This document shows positions 46,880-59,300 of a stretch of DNA of 64,000 nt, piece after piece. The notes below the pieces were generated by a model, which was not told the DNA's origin, did no database searches, and saw only the letters and a program-made list of their open reading frames with translations. The stretch lies in assembly GCA_022749755.1 (NCBI GenBank), contig CM040442.1, forward strand, positions 14,048,457 through 14,112,456, in the 5' to 3' direction. Each line of letters begins with the position of its first letter. Positions within the stretch are counted from its first letter, which is position 1. The translations under genes and the position numbers were made by a program. The stretch comes from Azadirachta indica (Eukaryota > Streptophyta > Magnoliopsida > Sapindales > Meliaceae).

Positions 46880-49800
46880 CGAAGAGATGAATGTAAAATT
46901 CATTTTATTTGGCTCATATTTCTAAAGAAGAATTTTCTAGTTAACCAAAATTTTCATAATAGGATGTTCTCTTGGTATCAAAGCCATAATATGGCAAACG
47001 CTAATCTTTTATTCTCAAATCCTTCTTCAAATTCTTCATTTTTCTTCTCAGTGCCGATCAAACTTGACGAATCTAACTATCTTGTGTGGAAATCGCAAGT
47101 ATTACCATCAATTAAGGGAAATGGACTCAAGGAGTTCTTCCATGGAGCTTCAATTCAACTTTTCCAGTTTCTTCATGAAGAACATAGAGGTCAATTAGTT
47201 GAAAATCCTGAATATGTGATTCGGAAGAGGCAGGACCACCTTCTTGGCTGGCTTTTAATTTCTTCTATGAGTGAGGCAATATTAACTCTTTGTGATCAGT
47301 TGAAGATCTTCATGTGAGGTTCGGAAAGCTTTTGAGAAGCAATTCGGTTCACAATCAAAGGCCAAAGTTCTACATCCTCGTTCTTTACTTCAAACAATAA
47401 AGAAAGATGGATCTACAATCGCTGAATACTTTCTGAAAATGAAAAACATTTCGGATAATCTGGTAGTAGTAGGAAATCCCATAAGCAATGATGATCTTGT
47501 TTTGTATATTCCAGAAGGACTTATATCTGAATATGATTCAGGGATTATCAACATTACTAGTAAAGGTCATGCTATCAATTTACATGAGATGTACTCTCAT
47601 TTACTTACCCAAGAATATAAGATTGAGCAACAGAATGGCGTTAATTTGATAGTAGCTCAGGGGAACTATGCTGCAAATTATGCTCAGACTAAACAATTCA
47701 AGAAGAATGATGGAAAAGTGGGTAGGAATTATAATCATAATGCTGGATTTTGTGGCCAAGACAAAGGGAATTGAGGTAAGATGAGTAACCATGGAAGTAG
47801 AGAAGGAATAAAATCGGACATACAGCCAATATCTACTATCACCAATTCAACAGGGACTATATTCCACAGCAATAGCTGAATAGTTCTCAACAGCACTAGA
47901 ATCTTCCTCTATTATGTCCTCTATCACAACAAGCATATCAGAGAAGTTATCACCAAGCATCGAATCAGAATAACAAGGCTACTTATGTTGGAAGCACTAA
48001 AGGAATAGTAGATGAAGGTTGGTATTTAGATAGTGGTGCAACTCATCATCTCGCAAATAGCATCAATAATCTGGCTACGAAAGGTGAGTTGAAAGGTGCT
48101 GACAAATTAATTGTAAGGAAATGGTGAAGGGCTATAGATATCACATATTGGTACTACTACTTTGTCTCTTATAACTGTTGCAATTAGTTCTATTCAAAGC
48201 AAGATTTTACATAAAGATGTATTGTATATACCACAAATAACCAAAAATCTTATTAGTGTTTCAAGATTGATTGTAGATAACAATCTCATAGTTGAATTTT
48301 CTGGTGATTGTTTTGTTCAGGACAAGAGAATCAGGACTATGTTACTAAAAGGTATTATTGTGAAGAGATTGTTTAAGTTCCTGATAAGTTCTTCTTCTTT
48401 AAGAGGTGGTTCTCATGATATTAGTCTTAACTCTCCTAGTTCAGTGTTATCATTCTCTAGTTGTTTCATTGATTGTGTTCCAAATAATGTCACTTTTCCT
48501 CAAGTTGTTTCTGATTCAAACAAATGTACATTGAACTGTACATCTACTTGTCAGTCCTTTGTTGGTTCTATTTCTAACTTCTCTGATTTAATAAATGTAA
48601 TAAATCAAAGGCTTGAACATCCTTGTTACAAGACCTTTAAGACTGTGTTACGTTCTTGTAATTCCTTTGCTTCTATCAATAAAATTCAGATTCCAAATTT
48701 TTGTGATGCTTGTCAATACGGTAAAGTTTGTAAAATTTGTTTTCCTCTTTCTAACATAAAAACCATTACGCCTTTAGAGTTAATGTACACTGATCTTTAC
48801 GAGTCCTTGATATGCTATTTCTTCAAGTGGTTTTAGATATTATATCAGCTTTGTTGATGACTTCACTCGTTACACTTGGATTTTTTGCTTAAAAAGTAAA
48901 GTCAGAAGCATTGTCTGCATTTACTTAGTTTAAACTTCAAATTGAAAAGCAATTTGATCATAATATAAAGACTTTACAATTTGATTCTGAGGGTGAACTT
49001 TTAGCCTTTGTGCCTTTTCCTCAAACAACATGGTATCATGTATAGATATTCTTGTCCATGCACCACTACCAAAATGGAGTAGTTGATAAGAAACATAGGC
49101 ATATCATTGAGTTAGGCCTCACCTTGCTTGCTCAGGCAGCTTTGCCCCTAAAATTCTGGCGGAATGCATTTGATACAGTTGTTTTCCTCATTAATAAGTT
49201 ACCTTTTGTTGTTATTCATCAAATCTCCGTCTTTGAAAAGCTTCATAAACATAAACTTGGGTACTCATTTCTTAAAAGTATTTGGATGTGCCTGTTTTCT
49301 ATACCTTAGATGCTACAAGAAACACAAATTTAATTTTCACTCTTTGAAGTGTGTTTCTCTAGGTTATAGTCCGTTACATAAAGGCTACAACTGCTTACAT
49401 GCTTTAGGGAAAGTCTATATTGGTAGACATAGAGTTTTTTGATGAGTTATCTTTTCCATAGTCTAAGTTAATATCTGTCAAATCCTCTTTTTCCGGTTCA
49501 CATTCAGCTCCCTTTGTTTCTTCTTAAATTCCTTTAGTTCATTAGTACATACTACCTCTATGTTCTCATAGCAGCAATATCAGTCTCTCTGTATCTTCTC
49601 CTACCAGTACTACTTCATCACTCAGACACAAAATCAGCTAATAGTGTCTTCAGATCAGCATGACCATTTAACTGATTCTGATATTCAAGGGGGCGAATAT
49701 GAGAAGGATAATCTGAGAAGGGTGAGTCCAAGAGTTGCCTCAAATTAGCATTCAACACTGACTAGATCTAAGAATGGGATTTTCAAGCAAAAACACTTTC

Positions 49801-50625
49801 TTTGTAATCTTAGTTCTGTTGAATCAAAACCTAGTTCAGTCAAAATTGCTTTACAAACTCCTCAATGAAAACAAGCTATGCAGGAAGAATAAGCTTAGTC
49901 AGTTTCTTTCCTCTCCTACTTCTTTTCACTGGCAAGCTTGTAAACGAGTTCTACAATATCTTTAACTTACTCTTAATCATGGTTTACAATTTGCCTTTAT
50001 TGGTGGAACAGAACTTACAGCTTTTGTAGATGCTAACTGGGGTTGTGATTTAGATGATAGGCGATCTGTTAGTGGTTACTGTGTGTACTTATGTGGTAAT
50101 CTTATTTCATGGTCTTTGAAAAAGCAGTAGGTTGTTTCTTGTTCTAGCACTGAATCTAAGTATTATGCTCTTTCATCTGTTTCAGCTAAATTACTTTGGT
50201 TCAAGTTTTTGCTCAAGAAGCTTCATCATTCTCCTTTTACTCCACCTATAATCCAGTGTGATAATCAGAGTGGTGCTGCTCTTGCTCAAAATCCTATTTT
50301 TCATGCTAGCACAAAAGTACATTGAACTTGATATTCATTTTGTATGTGATCAGGTTCTAGCTAAAACACTTGAAGTTCTATATATTCCTAGCATTCACCA
50401 AGTTACTGATATTCTTACCAAAATTTTGCCTTTATTCAGAATTTTGTTATCTTTGTAGCAAGCTTTAAGTTCTTCCCAGACTTTGAGCTTGAGGAGGGAT
50501 GAAAGGATATGCCAAACCTTCTACTGACTTGTCAAGTATTGTTTTGAGTTAGTTGTCAAGTGTTCATGAGTTAAAAGTTTAAGTTGGGAGAATTGGTTTA
50601 CTTGTTTAGTGAAAATAAAAATTGA
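46880..50625 (+). pseudogene. Copia C: degenerate Ty1/copia element, most of RT deleted
   Basis: A primer-binding-like site TTGGTATCAAAGCC lies at 46974-46987. Gag starts at about 46991 (MANANLLFSNPSS; KLDESNYLVWKSQVLPSIKG) and continues in another frame at 47439-47774. Protease is visible as WYLDSGATHHLANS near 48025, with an intact D-S-G. GAG-pre-integrase and the integrase start lie in 48162-48836 (LYIPQITKNLISVSRL; CDACQYGKVCK), then integrase pieces to 49440. At about 49800-49900 the sequence jumps from linker to RNase H ([34 protein letters not shown]), so nearly all RT, including its catalytic block, is gone. A polypurine-like tract is at 50487-50499. A truncated right LTR may start at 50500. 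No left LTR partner was found. Confidence 0.8.
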
Positions 50626-51003
50626 GATTAAAGTTATTATATTTATCAAAAAAATATTAAAACACAATATTGAAGATCTGTTTTTTAAACCAAACCAAAT
50701 AGAATTGAACAAAATTTATCGATTCTCAGCAAAATTAAATCCAATAAGATTAAAAAGGTTGCGAAATTAACTGATCAAGTCAAATTAATTCAAACATTTT
50801 TTCTACTCTACTCTAAGCATCTTTTAAAAAAGTATGTGATATAATTGGATCAAATATGCTCTTAGAGATTAAACTTATCGAAAGACAAATGAATTGGATT
50901 ATACTCTTTTTCTTCCACTACAATTAGATTTGCTTGCTTAGCTTCTTTTTTTTATTGAATATTAAATAGATTTTTATTTTTTTATTTTTATTGAATAGAA
51001 AAT
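50626..51003. other. AT-rich intergenic sequence
   Basis: No gene or paired repeat seen. Confidence 0.4.
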
Positions 51004-51016
51004 ATGATTAAGCTTT

Positions 51017-51249
51017 ATTTTTTTTTTTTAATATTACAATTCTATTGATTTTTGAACGAGAAATCTACTAGAAAGTTGAAATTATTGTTATAGCACACTT
51101 GTGCCTGGGAATCTACCCTCAGTAGAGAAAGAGTCTACCCATAATTTTTAAGAGAAATTCTTACATAAAGTAGGAAGTCCTACCAACCATAAGGGACTTG
51201 AAGTCAAACCACATCTTACCATTAGGCCTGAGGCTTGAAGACAAAAATG
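51017..51249 (-). mobile_element. tRNA-derived SINE, minus strand, with 13-bp target duplication
   Basis: Exact direct repeats ATGATTAAGCTTT at 51004-51016 and 51250-51262. The tail is the T run at 51018-51029 (poly-A on the minus strand). At the other end the minus strand has CCTAATGGTAAG (A-box-like, 51226-51237) and GACTTCAAGTCCC (B-box-like, near 51195). Its length is 233 bp. Its sequence differs from the SINE at 9769, so this is a second family. Confidence 0.8.
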
Positions 51250-51424
51250 ATGATTAAGCTTTTGAGACAATATGATCTTTTAAAATTTAAATATATTTTA
51301 TTTATTTGTTTATATTTTCACACACATCTAGCACAAAACCCTTAATTAAAGAGGCCAAATTAACTAATTTATTTTGTTATATAGCTAGAATTCTACTTTG
51401 GAAGTAAAGTTTGATAGAATAAAC

Positions 51425-51785
51425 CTTTTATAAGTAGAATTTTTACGAATATGGCTTTTAACAAGAAATTATTAACTATTTAGTTATCACATATAACTTT
51501 TGAAAAAAATTATGTAATTATTTTAGTGTAGAAGTTTTTAAGCTTAAAGTATAAGAAATTAATATAAAATTTTTAAAATAAAATAAGATAATTTAAATTT
51601 TTAAATAAGATTTATTGTTAAAAGCTTGAAATTTGGATTTCTTCCTCTAAAAAAAAGTCTTTTTTTTTTTTAATCTTAAAACCCTTCTCCTATGTCAACT
51701 ATACAACACCAAATAAAAAATAGAAAAATGGTTTTTGATATTAAAAAAAGCCCTGTTGACTAATTAAAAAAATCAAATGAAATAA
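51425..51785. repeat. Dispersed AT-rich repeat, copy 2
   Basis: Aligned with copies at 41118-41505 and 51831-52075. Shared blocks: AAGTAGAATTTTTACG, ACTATTTAGTTATCACA and AAGCTTGAAATTTGGA. Confidence 0.6.
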
Positions 51786-51830
51786 GCTCACTTAAATTTT
51801 GTTTAATATGACATTTTAAGTAGAACATTT

Positions 51831-52075
51831 TGAAGTAGATTTTTTACATGTAAAACTTTTATAAGTTGATTTTTTAATAAAAATTTATTTATTATTTAGT
51901 TGTCACAAATAATTTCTAGTAAATTGTAAAGATATCATAAAAAATTATTAAAATAATATAAAATAAATTTACACAATTTAACTTTTTTAAAAAATTTATT
52001 GCTAAAAATTTAAAATCTGGACTTTTTCTACTAAAAGCAAAGCAAATTTTTTGTCAAAATCTCTTCTCTAGTGAA
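51831..52075. repeat. Dispersed AT-rich repeat, copy 3
   Basis: In the same direction as copy 2 and only about 45 bases from it: AAGTAGATTTTTTACATG, TTATTTAGTTGTCACAAATA and AAAATCTGGACTTTTTCTAC. The pair forms a local direct duplication just upstream of the pseudouridine synthase promoter region. Confidence 0.6.
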
Positions 52076-52269
52076 TTGATAATTTTTTAGAAAGTTTACG
52101 TTTAGATATTATGAATGGAAAAAAATTGTTTCGTTTAGAATTATATATTTATATCTCATTATTTGTAGTTTAAACTAATTTATAAATTAACTAAAAAATT
52201 ATGTATAAATTTAAAAAAAATGTGAAAGAGAAAAATATGCATACGGAAACTGGAAGATTTTGTAAATGT

Positions 52270-53350
52270 AAAATGCATTGGGCTTTAGACCCGAGTGTAA
52301 GAGGCGCCAGTTCTTCAGCGGGTGTACTTAGAAACATTCGGCCTATATTTAGTAACAACTTTTTTCAATCCATTTGCCGGGAAAAACACCCTGCCAAAAC
52401 CCTTTATCGCAGCTTCAAAGTTCTTGCATGAGCTTTTCTTGTCGCCGGTCGATGACACCTTAGGTTCAGAGCTTACCGGCAGTAAACCCCGTCCACAATT
52501 CCGCCGACAGACAAGTCAATAGAAGCCGCCATGGGCGTGCGCGCCACCGCTTAAATCCGCCGCCAATTGAAAGCTGTGGTGAGTACGGGACCTTTTGGGA
52601 AAAATTAGACGCAACTCAAATTCTTGGTACAAGATGTTGTAAAGTAGATTCTATGCTTGGATATTTAGGTTAAAGTTTTGAATTGACAAAGATTGGAAAT
52701 TAGCTTTTTCAATTCTTTTAATTGATTATAGATTGGGAAGCTCATAATGTCGAAAAACTGAAACTTGATCCAATCCCCGTTTATAATGCTTTTTAGCTTT
52801 TCCTTGGAGGTTCAGCAATTGAGATGGGTTGAGATTTGGTACTCTGTACATGGTAGCTTACTCTCATACATATGATGATGGGGTTTATTTAATTTTACAT
52901 TATGTTGTCTTGAAGTTTAGATTGCTGTGGCTTGGGTTACATTTATATCAGTAGTTTTAATAAGTTTATAACTGTTATTAATAGTTAGCTTATTTGGCTC
53001 TGATGATTAGTTCATCCTTGAGTGATTCTCTTTGGGATGTGTTGAACATGTTAATCTATCTCTCTTCTTATCATGCGATTGAAATGAATTGATACATGTA
53101 AAGTACCTTTTTAATAAAAGAAAGGGAAAAAAATAAAATAAAACCTCAGGGACTTATTGGTGGTTTTAATAAATTACTATTTAGAGTACAAATGCAGATT
53201 CAAGTGGTTCTAATAATGTCCTTTGATGGCAGGTGTTTGCGTGAAAAAGAATTTGCAATCCATGTCCTTTATTTGTTATTTCATCACAACTCAGTGACAT
53301 ATAAGTTATACTCCTTGTATTTAATTTGTTATTTTGAATATGAATTTGGA
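52270..53350 (+). promoter_or_regulatory. Likely 5' UTR and first non-coding exon of the pseudouridine synthase gene
   Basis: Bases 52270-52578 are clearly GC-richer than the surroundings and end at a good donor (GTGAGT at 52579). A matching acceptor (GGCAG at 53228-53232) would give a second UTR stretch before the start codon at 53351. This fits a leader intron, but no transcript evidence is available. Two short upstream ORFs lie in the second stretch, one of which (53340-53354) overlaps the start codon. Confidence 0.45.
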
Positions 53351-56300
53351 ATGATGTGGAAGAAGCAAGCCCAATTCATATTGGTTTCAGTCAGAAGCTA
53401 CTCCAGAATCTCTCCACCGCCACCTGCTGTAATCCGGGTTTCAGAAAAGAATGTAGCCCACTTGGGCCCACAGAAGGTGGGTCCAAAGCCGCGTCAGCTC
53501 CTTTGTTTGCCTCCATTTCCTGGTCATAATCTACCAGGGAAGAACTGGGGGCAGCAAGGACAAGTAACTGCCATAAGCTGGGTTAAGTATTACTTTGACG
53601 AAGTTCAAGATTCTGTCATTCAGTCTCATTTCAACAAGGGCCTTGTAAGTATAAGATTTCATCGTTATATTATTTTGGTGGCTTCTGATATTGTTGTTTA
53701 TTGGGATTGCAAGGAGTCATATGGTTGGATTCTTGCTTATGTAAAGTGATATGTTAATTGAATTTGGGAAATTCAAAATTTTAGCATCCAAATGTTTGAA
53801 GAACATTTGTGTAGAATAAAAACAGTGAAAGTAAAGTTTTCTTTGGAAGGAAATAAATTAAGATTTCTGTGAATTTTCCAATTTTTGTTTTTGTTAAAAC
53901 ACAAAGAAATCTTTTATTGCCTTTTGAGTTTACAATTGGTTTCTTACACTGTCATCTGTGATCTTAAATCTTACGTTCTGAAAATGACTATGAATGCAAC
54001 CCAAGTTAGCATATAAATCTATACTTTGATTTCTTCTTTTGTTTTAGGTTCAGATTGAATGCATGAATAGGTATGATTCCTCTGTAGAACTGGAAGGACA
54101 AATCAAGCCCATGAGAAAGGTACTGATTTTTGTTTTTTTGATTTTATAATTTTCTGTAATTTCATGTGGGTTTAATTGTTCTACAACTACACAGCTTACC
54201 TACAGATTAAGCCTAATGAGGTGATGGAAGTGGGGGCGAGACTCTATATGCCTGTATCAGTGGTGGAGAGTAGAATTTCAAAGAGATTTGACACTATACC
54301 AAGTGGAACTTTAAATCCAAATGCTGATGAGATAGAATATTTGCAAAGACTAGTAAAGTTTAAGGCATGTCTTAAGCTTATCTAACTATTTCTATGAAAT
54401 TGTGGATGGTGTGCATGTAGTCATATATTATGATTGTTTCTTGATCCTTTTACCTGTAGTATTTGTTCACTTTGTTGCTAATTCTGATTTGTTGGTTGCT
54501 GAAAAATTCAGGACTCTGCCATTCTTGTGTTAAATAAGCCCCCACGATTGCCAGTGAAGGTTTGATACTTTACTATCATTTATGATTTTTGGCTATTGGT
54601 TCAATGTGTGTTGTCTTTTTTATTTCTTTGTATACCTGATGTCTTCAGGGCAATCTGCCAGTTCATAACAGCATGGATGCATTAGCGGCTGCAGCTTTGT
54701 CTTATGATTACGATGAGGGTCCTAAGTTGGTAAGTATGTAGCTCTAGGTAAATTAAGAAGGCCGAGAAATGCGAAAAACAAAGTATTCTTGTATTCTGGT
54801 TACTTATGTTATCATTTCTGTTAAGTGTTCTGGCTATGGTATGAAGCATAATGGAGTGGTTTTGGTTGCCACTCTCAAATGTAAGTAGATATTTAGAGGT
54901 AGTAAATTGAATAATTTAATTATTAAAATTTCTAAGAATATTCCAGAGGTAACAATTTCCTTAAAAAAGGGTTTAGTAGGGTGCCCAAGTCAATTAAAAA
55001 AAGTCACCCTTTTGTCATACATTGAGCAGTCCTTGGAGAGTGTTTGTCTGTCAACAAAGTGTTAATATCAGCATATGTTTGTGTATGAATTGAATTAATG
55101 AGAAATTTAATGAATTATCAGCTCTGTCTCATTTCTATGTCTTACCTTTCAATTTTTTCAAGTCAATTGGAGCTAATGTTGTAATATTATCATAGTGGAG
55201 TTAGGAAGGATATATATTGTTGCTATCAAATTTCATTACCTGATATCAACTAGAAAAATTTTTTATGTTGTGAAAAAAAACCCTTCTTTTCATCATTTCT
55301 TTCTTTATGTACTTGTTAATTCCTTGTATTGTTTGGATATTATTTTTCGTAGAATCTTAATTTTAGGTGATTTAGAATGTGAACTTGCTTTCCATTTAAT
55401 GAATATATTTAAATTAAAATGAAGCTATTTATTGGCCTTGGGCTTGAGCAAGATAAATTTTAGCCCATTCTAAAGTGTGGATGTTTCATTTTCTCACTGT
55501 TCGGTTGTCTTTCAAGATATAGACTTAGTCTTTACGATGAGGGCCTAAGGATGCTAGGTTCCATAAGACCTCGAGACAATAGGTTTAACATGGAGTTCCC
55601 CAGTTTCAGAAGTTGCTTGATTTAAGCAATTACTTGAAACTTTCTTGAAACCGACCTAATCCATCCTCTTGATTAATCTCTATTCACAAGTGTATCGAGA
55701 TCTCGGGATCATATTTGACATATTTAGAGCATGAAAGATAGCTTTTGGGGGTGTTTTACTTGTAGTGAAACAATGATTATAAGAGGTCAAGTTTGTGGGG
55801 ACTACTTTACTTCTCTTCTAACGTGATCATCCTTGATGGTTAATGAATCATTTTACCTTATTCAGTCTAAAATGTATGGCCTAAAGACAAAAAAAAGACT
55901 TGATTTTTGTTTAATTTTTTTAGTAGGGCCTACAAGCTTTAAAAGAATTCTTAGGTCTGACATCTCTCATTGAATTCCGTTGTGTTTTCATTTTAGAACA
56001 CTTGGGGGATTGAGATCTTGAGTAGGGCGACATTACATTATCCTTAAATTGACTTCTTGAAGAATTCTTTTACTAGTTTTCAATTTAAAATGGGACTACA
56101 AACTTAAAAGATAATTTTTCCTCGACTCATTTATTAACTATTATTGAAACTAAGAGAAACTATCTGTTTTGACATTTTTTTACCAATTTTCCAAACAATA
56201 AATAAATTTTTTCAGAAATTTATAAATTAACAAAAAAAAATTAGAGGAAAGGAAAAAGGGAAAAAAGTGATGTTTCGCTTTTCAAGTGGTGGTAGCTGAT

Positions 56301-59300
56301 TGGACATCAAATAAATAGCTTTGTTTCAAGGCACGACGTCACTTTATTTTGAACTTCTTTTGGTTTTGCTTATTCTTAAAATTGCGATTTGAGCCTCATC
56401 TCTCTCAATTAGTTCCTTTTCCTCAAGGCCATAAATTTCTAAGAGGTTTTTTTGGATTTCTTTACACAGTTTTCTCCATGTCATCTAATTAGTTGAGGGT
56501 GGTTTGGAAAGATTAGATGTTTCACTCATAAACAAGGGCAAAAGAGAAAAGATTAAAAAATAAAATAATGCTACACCACAGCCATAAAACACAAAGCTTT
56601 TTCTACCAAACACAAACACAAACACAAACACAAACACTGGATTAGAAGCACACCAAAGCAATGCTAAACATTAAACACAAGTGGCAAACTTTAATTCTTA
56701 AAACAATGGCAAAATTCGGAGAGAAAACTTCACTTTATTAAGAAAGAAGAGACCCAAACCATTTGACGAATCCTTACAACGTCAATATACCCAAAACGGC
56801 AAGTACAAAACACACAAGTGCTAGGTAAGGAAAATTCTAAGAAGGAGGATTCTAGAGAAGAATAAGATAGCAAAAACAGAAAGCGAAGGTACCTAAATTG
56901 GCAAGAATAGAAATAATCGACGAAGTTCTACAGAAGAGACCTTTTCTTTGTTTAATAGGCTTGAGGAAAAGGAAACAAATGAGTAAGATAATACTCAAAT
57001 TGTGGTTTAAGGATAAAAACAAAAAGAATTTCAAAATAAAGTCATGTTATGCCCTAGAACAGAGCTATTTATTAGTTACCACTCTTTGAAAAGCAAACAT
57101 CACTTTTTATCTTTTTTCTTTCTTTTAATTTTAATTTTTCTAATAATTTATAAATTCCTGAAAAAATTTATTTATTCCTTGAGAAGTTGGTAAAAGAATG
57201 TCAGAACATATAATTTCTTTTAGTTTCAGTAATAATCAAGGAAAGAGTTAGGGAAAATTACCTTTTAAGTTTGCGGTCCCATTTTAAATTAAAAATCGGC
57301 AGGAGAATTCTTCATGAAGTCAGTAAAAAGATGTCTAAACAATGTCATGTTGCCTTACTTGAAATTTCGATCTCTTAAGTGTTCCAAAATGAAAACATAA
57401 AAGGAATTCAATAAAAGATGTCAGACCTGAGAATTCTTTTTAAGTTTGTAAGTTTTATCAAAAAAATTTAAAAAAAAAAAATCTAATCAAGTCTTTTTTC
57501 TGCCTTTAGGCCTTGGATATTGAACCCAATAAGGTAAAATAATTCTTTAACAACCAAGTATGATCACATTAAAAGAAAAATAAAACAGGTTATAATCATT
57601 ATTTTACTACTAGTAAAACACTCTCAGAAGCTATCTTTCATGCTTTGAAATTATACGTCGAATATGATTTTAATATACTTGTGAATGGAGATTGCTCATG
57701 AGGATTGAGTGGGTTGGTTTTAAAGAAGTTTCAAGTAGTTGCTTGTTTAAGTAATTACTAAAACTGGGGGACTCCATATTGGACTTATTGTCGCAAGGTT
57801 TTATGAAATTGACATCCTTAGGCCCATATTGTAAAGGCCAAGCTCATATCCTAAAAGAAGACCTAATAGCGAGGAAATGAGACATCTACACTTTAGAATG
57901 CCCAAGCCTAGGCCCAGCAAATAGCTTTAGTTTACTTCAAACATATTCATTAAGTGGAAAGGAGGTTCACATTCTAAATCAGCTACAATTAGAATTTTAT
58001 CAAAAATATTCTTCTGAATAATACAAGGAATCAACAAGCATATAAAGGATGAAAAGAGGGGGCTTTTTCCACAATCTAAAAAATTTAAGCAGTTGATATC
58101 AGTTGTGAAATTTGATATCAGCATATATATTTCCGAAACAATTATGGCTGTATTGTGTGGTAGAGAGTGCTTTGTGATGGAGAGAGTATTTGGGTATTAG
58201 TTATTATGAGCTTGGGATGCAGCTTAATTTAGACTTAGTATTTAATTGCTTGCATATTAGTGGGGACTTTGACGCATGATTTGCTAGCAGATTAAGCATT
58301 ATTGGATTAATTAATTATTATAATTTCATTGATGATGGAAACCAGTTTTCCTTTTCACAAAGGCAACTTTGATATTTTTTTTGGTCGTGATGTATATATA
58401 TATATATATATAATTGTCTGTCTCCGAGTCCTTTCTCATTGTTTATTTTTCTTATTTTACTTTCTCGTGTCTTATGGATACTTTTAGGTCCATCGTCTTG
58501 ACAGAGAATCTAGTGGCCTAATCTTGATGGGAAGAACGAAAGAAAGTGTCTCACTTGTAAGTTGGTTGTTCAGTGACCTAAATAATCCAAAATCGTCATA
58601 TAAGGTACTTATATACCTTCTGCAACCTACTGGATTAAATGATAGAAAATTGGATAATTTTACTTGTTTGAAATCATGTGATGAACTTATCTGAGTATTT
58701 TAGACATGGAATGATGCATGTGAAGCAATGTGTCAACGTTATTGGGCATTGGTTATTGGCACTCCCAAGGAAAAGCAAGGCTTAATTCGTGCTCCTCTTT
58801 CAAAGGTTTTTCTAAGTAAATGTTTACCTCGTTCTCATTATTTGAGGTCAAATATCAAAATTATTAATGTGATTGTATATTTATTATTGTTGATTGTAGG
58901 TGCTTCTTGATGATGGTAAAACTGAGAGGATCATCTTGGCTAATAACTCACATTTAGAGGCTTCCCAAGAAGCCATAAGTGAATATCGGGTACTAGGTCC
59001 TATGATAAATGGATGCTCATGGATTGAGTTGCGTCCACTCACTAGTCGGAAACATCAGGTACCATGAACATATCTGTATCTAGTGTAGTATAAAACTCCT
59101 TTATTGGGTGGAATTGTCATAAATTGTTTAATTACTGGGCTATATTTTAAATGTTAACATTGTTTTTATTATTGTTTTGTTGTTGTACACAGACACTTCT
59201 TTTAGTCTCATGATTGTTCATGTTAATATTGTTGATTTCGTCATGTTAGGTGTTTATTTGTGTGTGGATACACCCCTTTTTGGCCTGATAGAGCAGCCTG

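Noticed and set aside
53192..53350. In-frame upstream extension of the pseudouridine synthase (start at 53192)
   Set aside because: The extra residues have no targeting or domain character, and a good acceptor at 53232 suggests that this is leader sequence. The later Met fits a mitochondrial presequence.
57927..58124. Minus-strand ORF resembling the plus ORF at 55195-55422
   Set aside because: The resemblance comes from the two inverted arms of the fold-back element; neither reads as a known protein.
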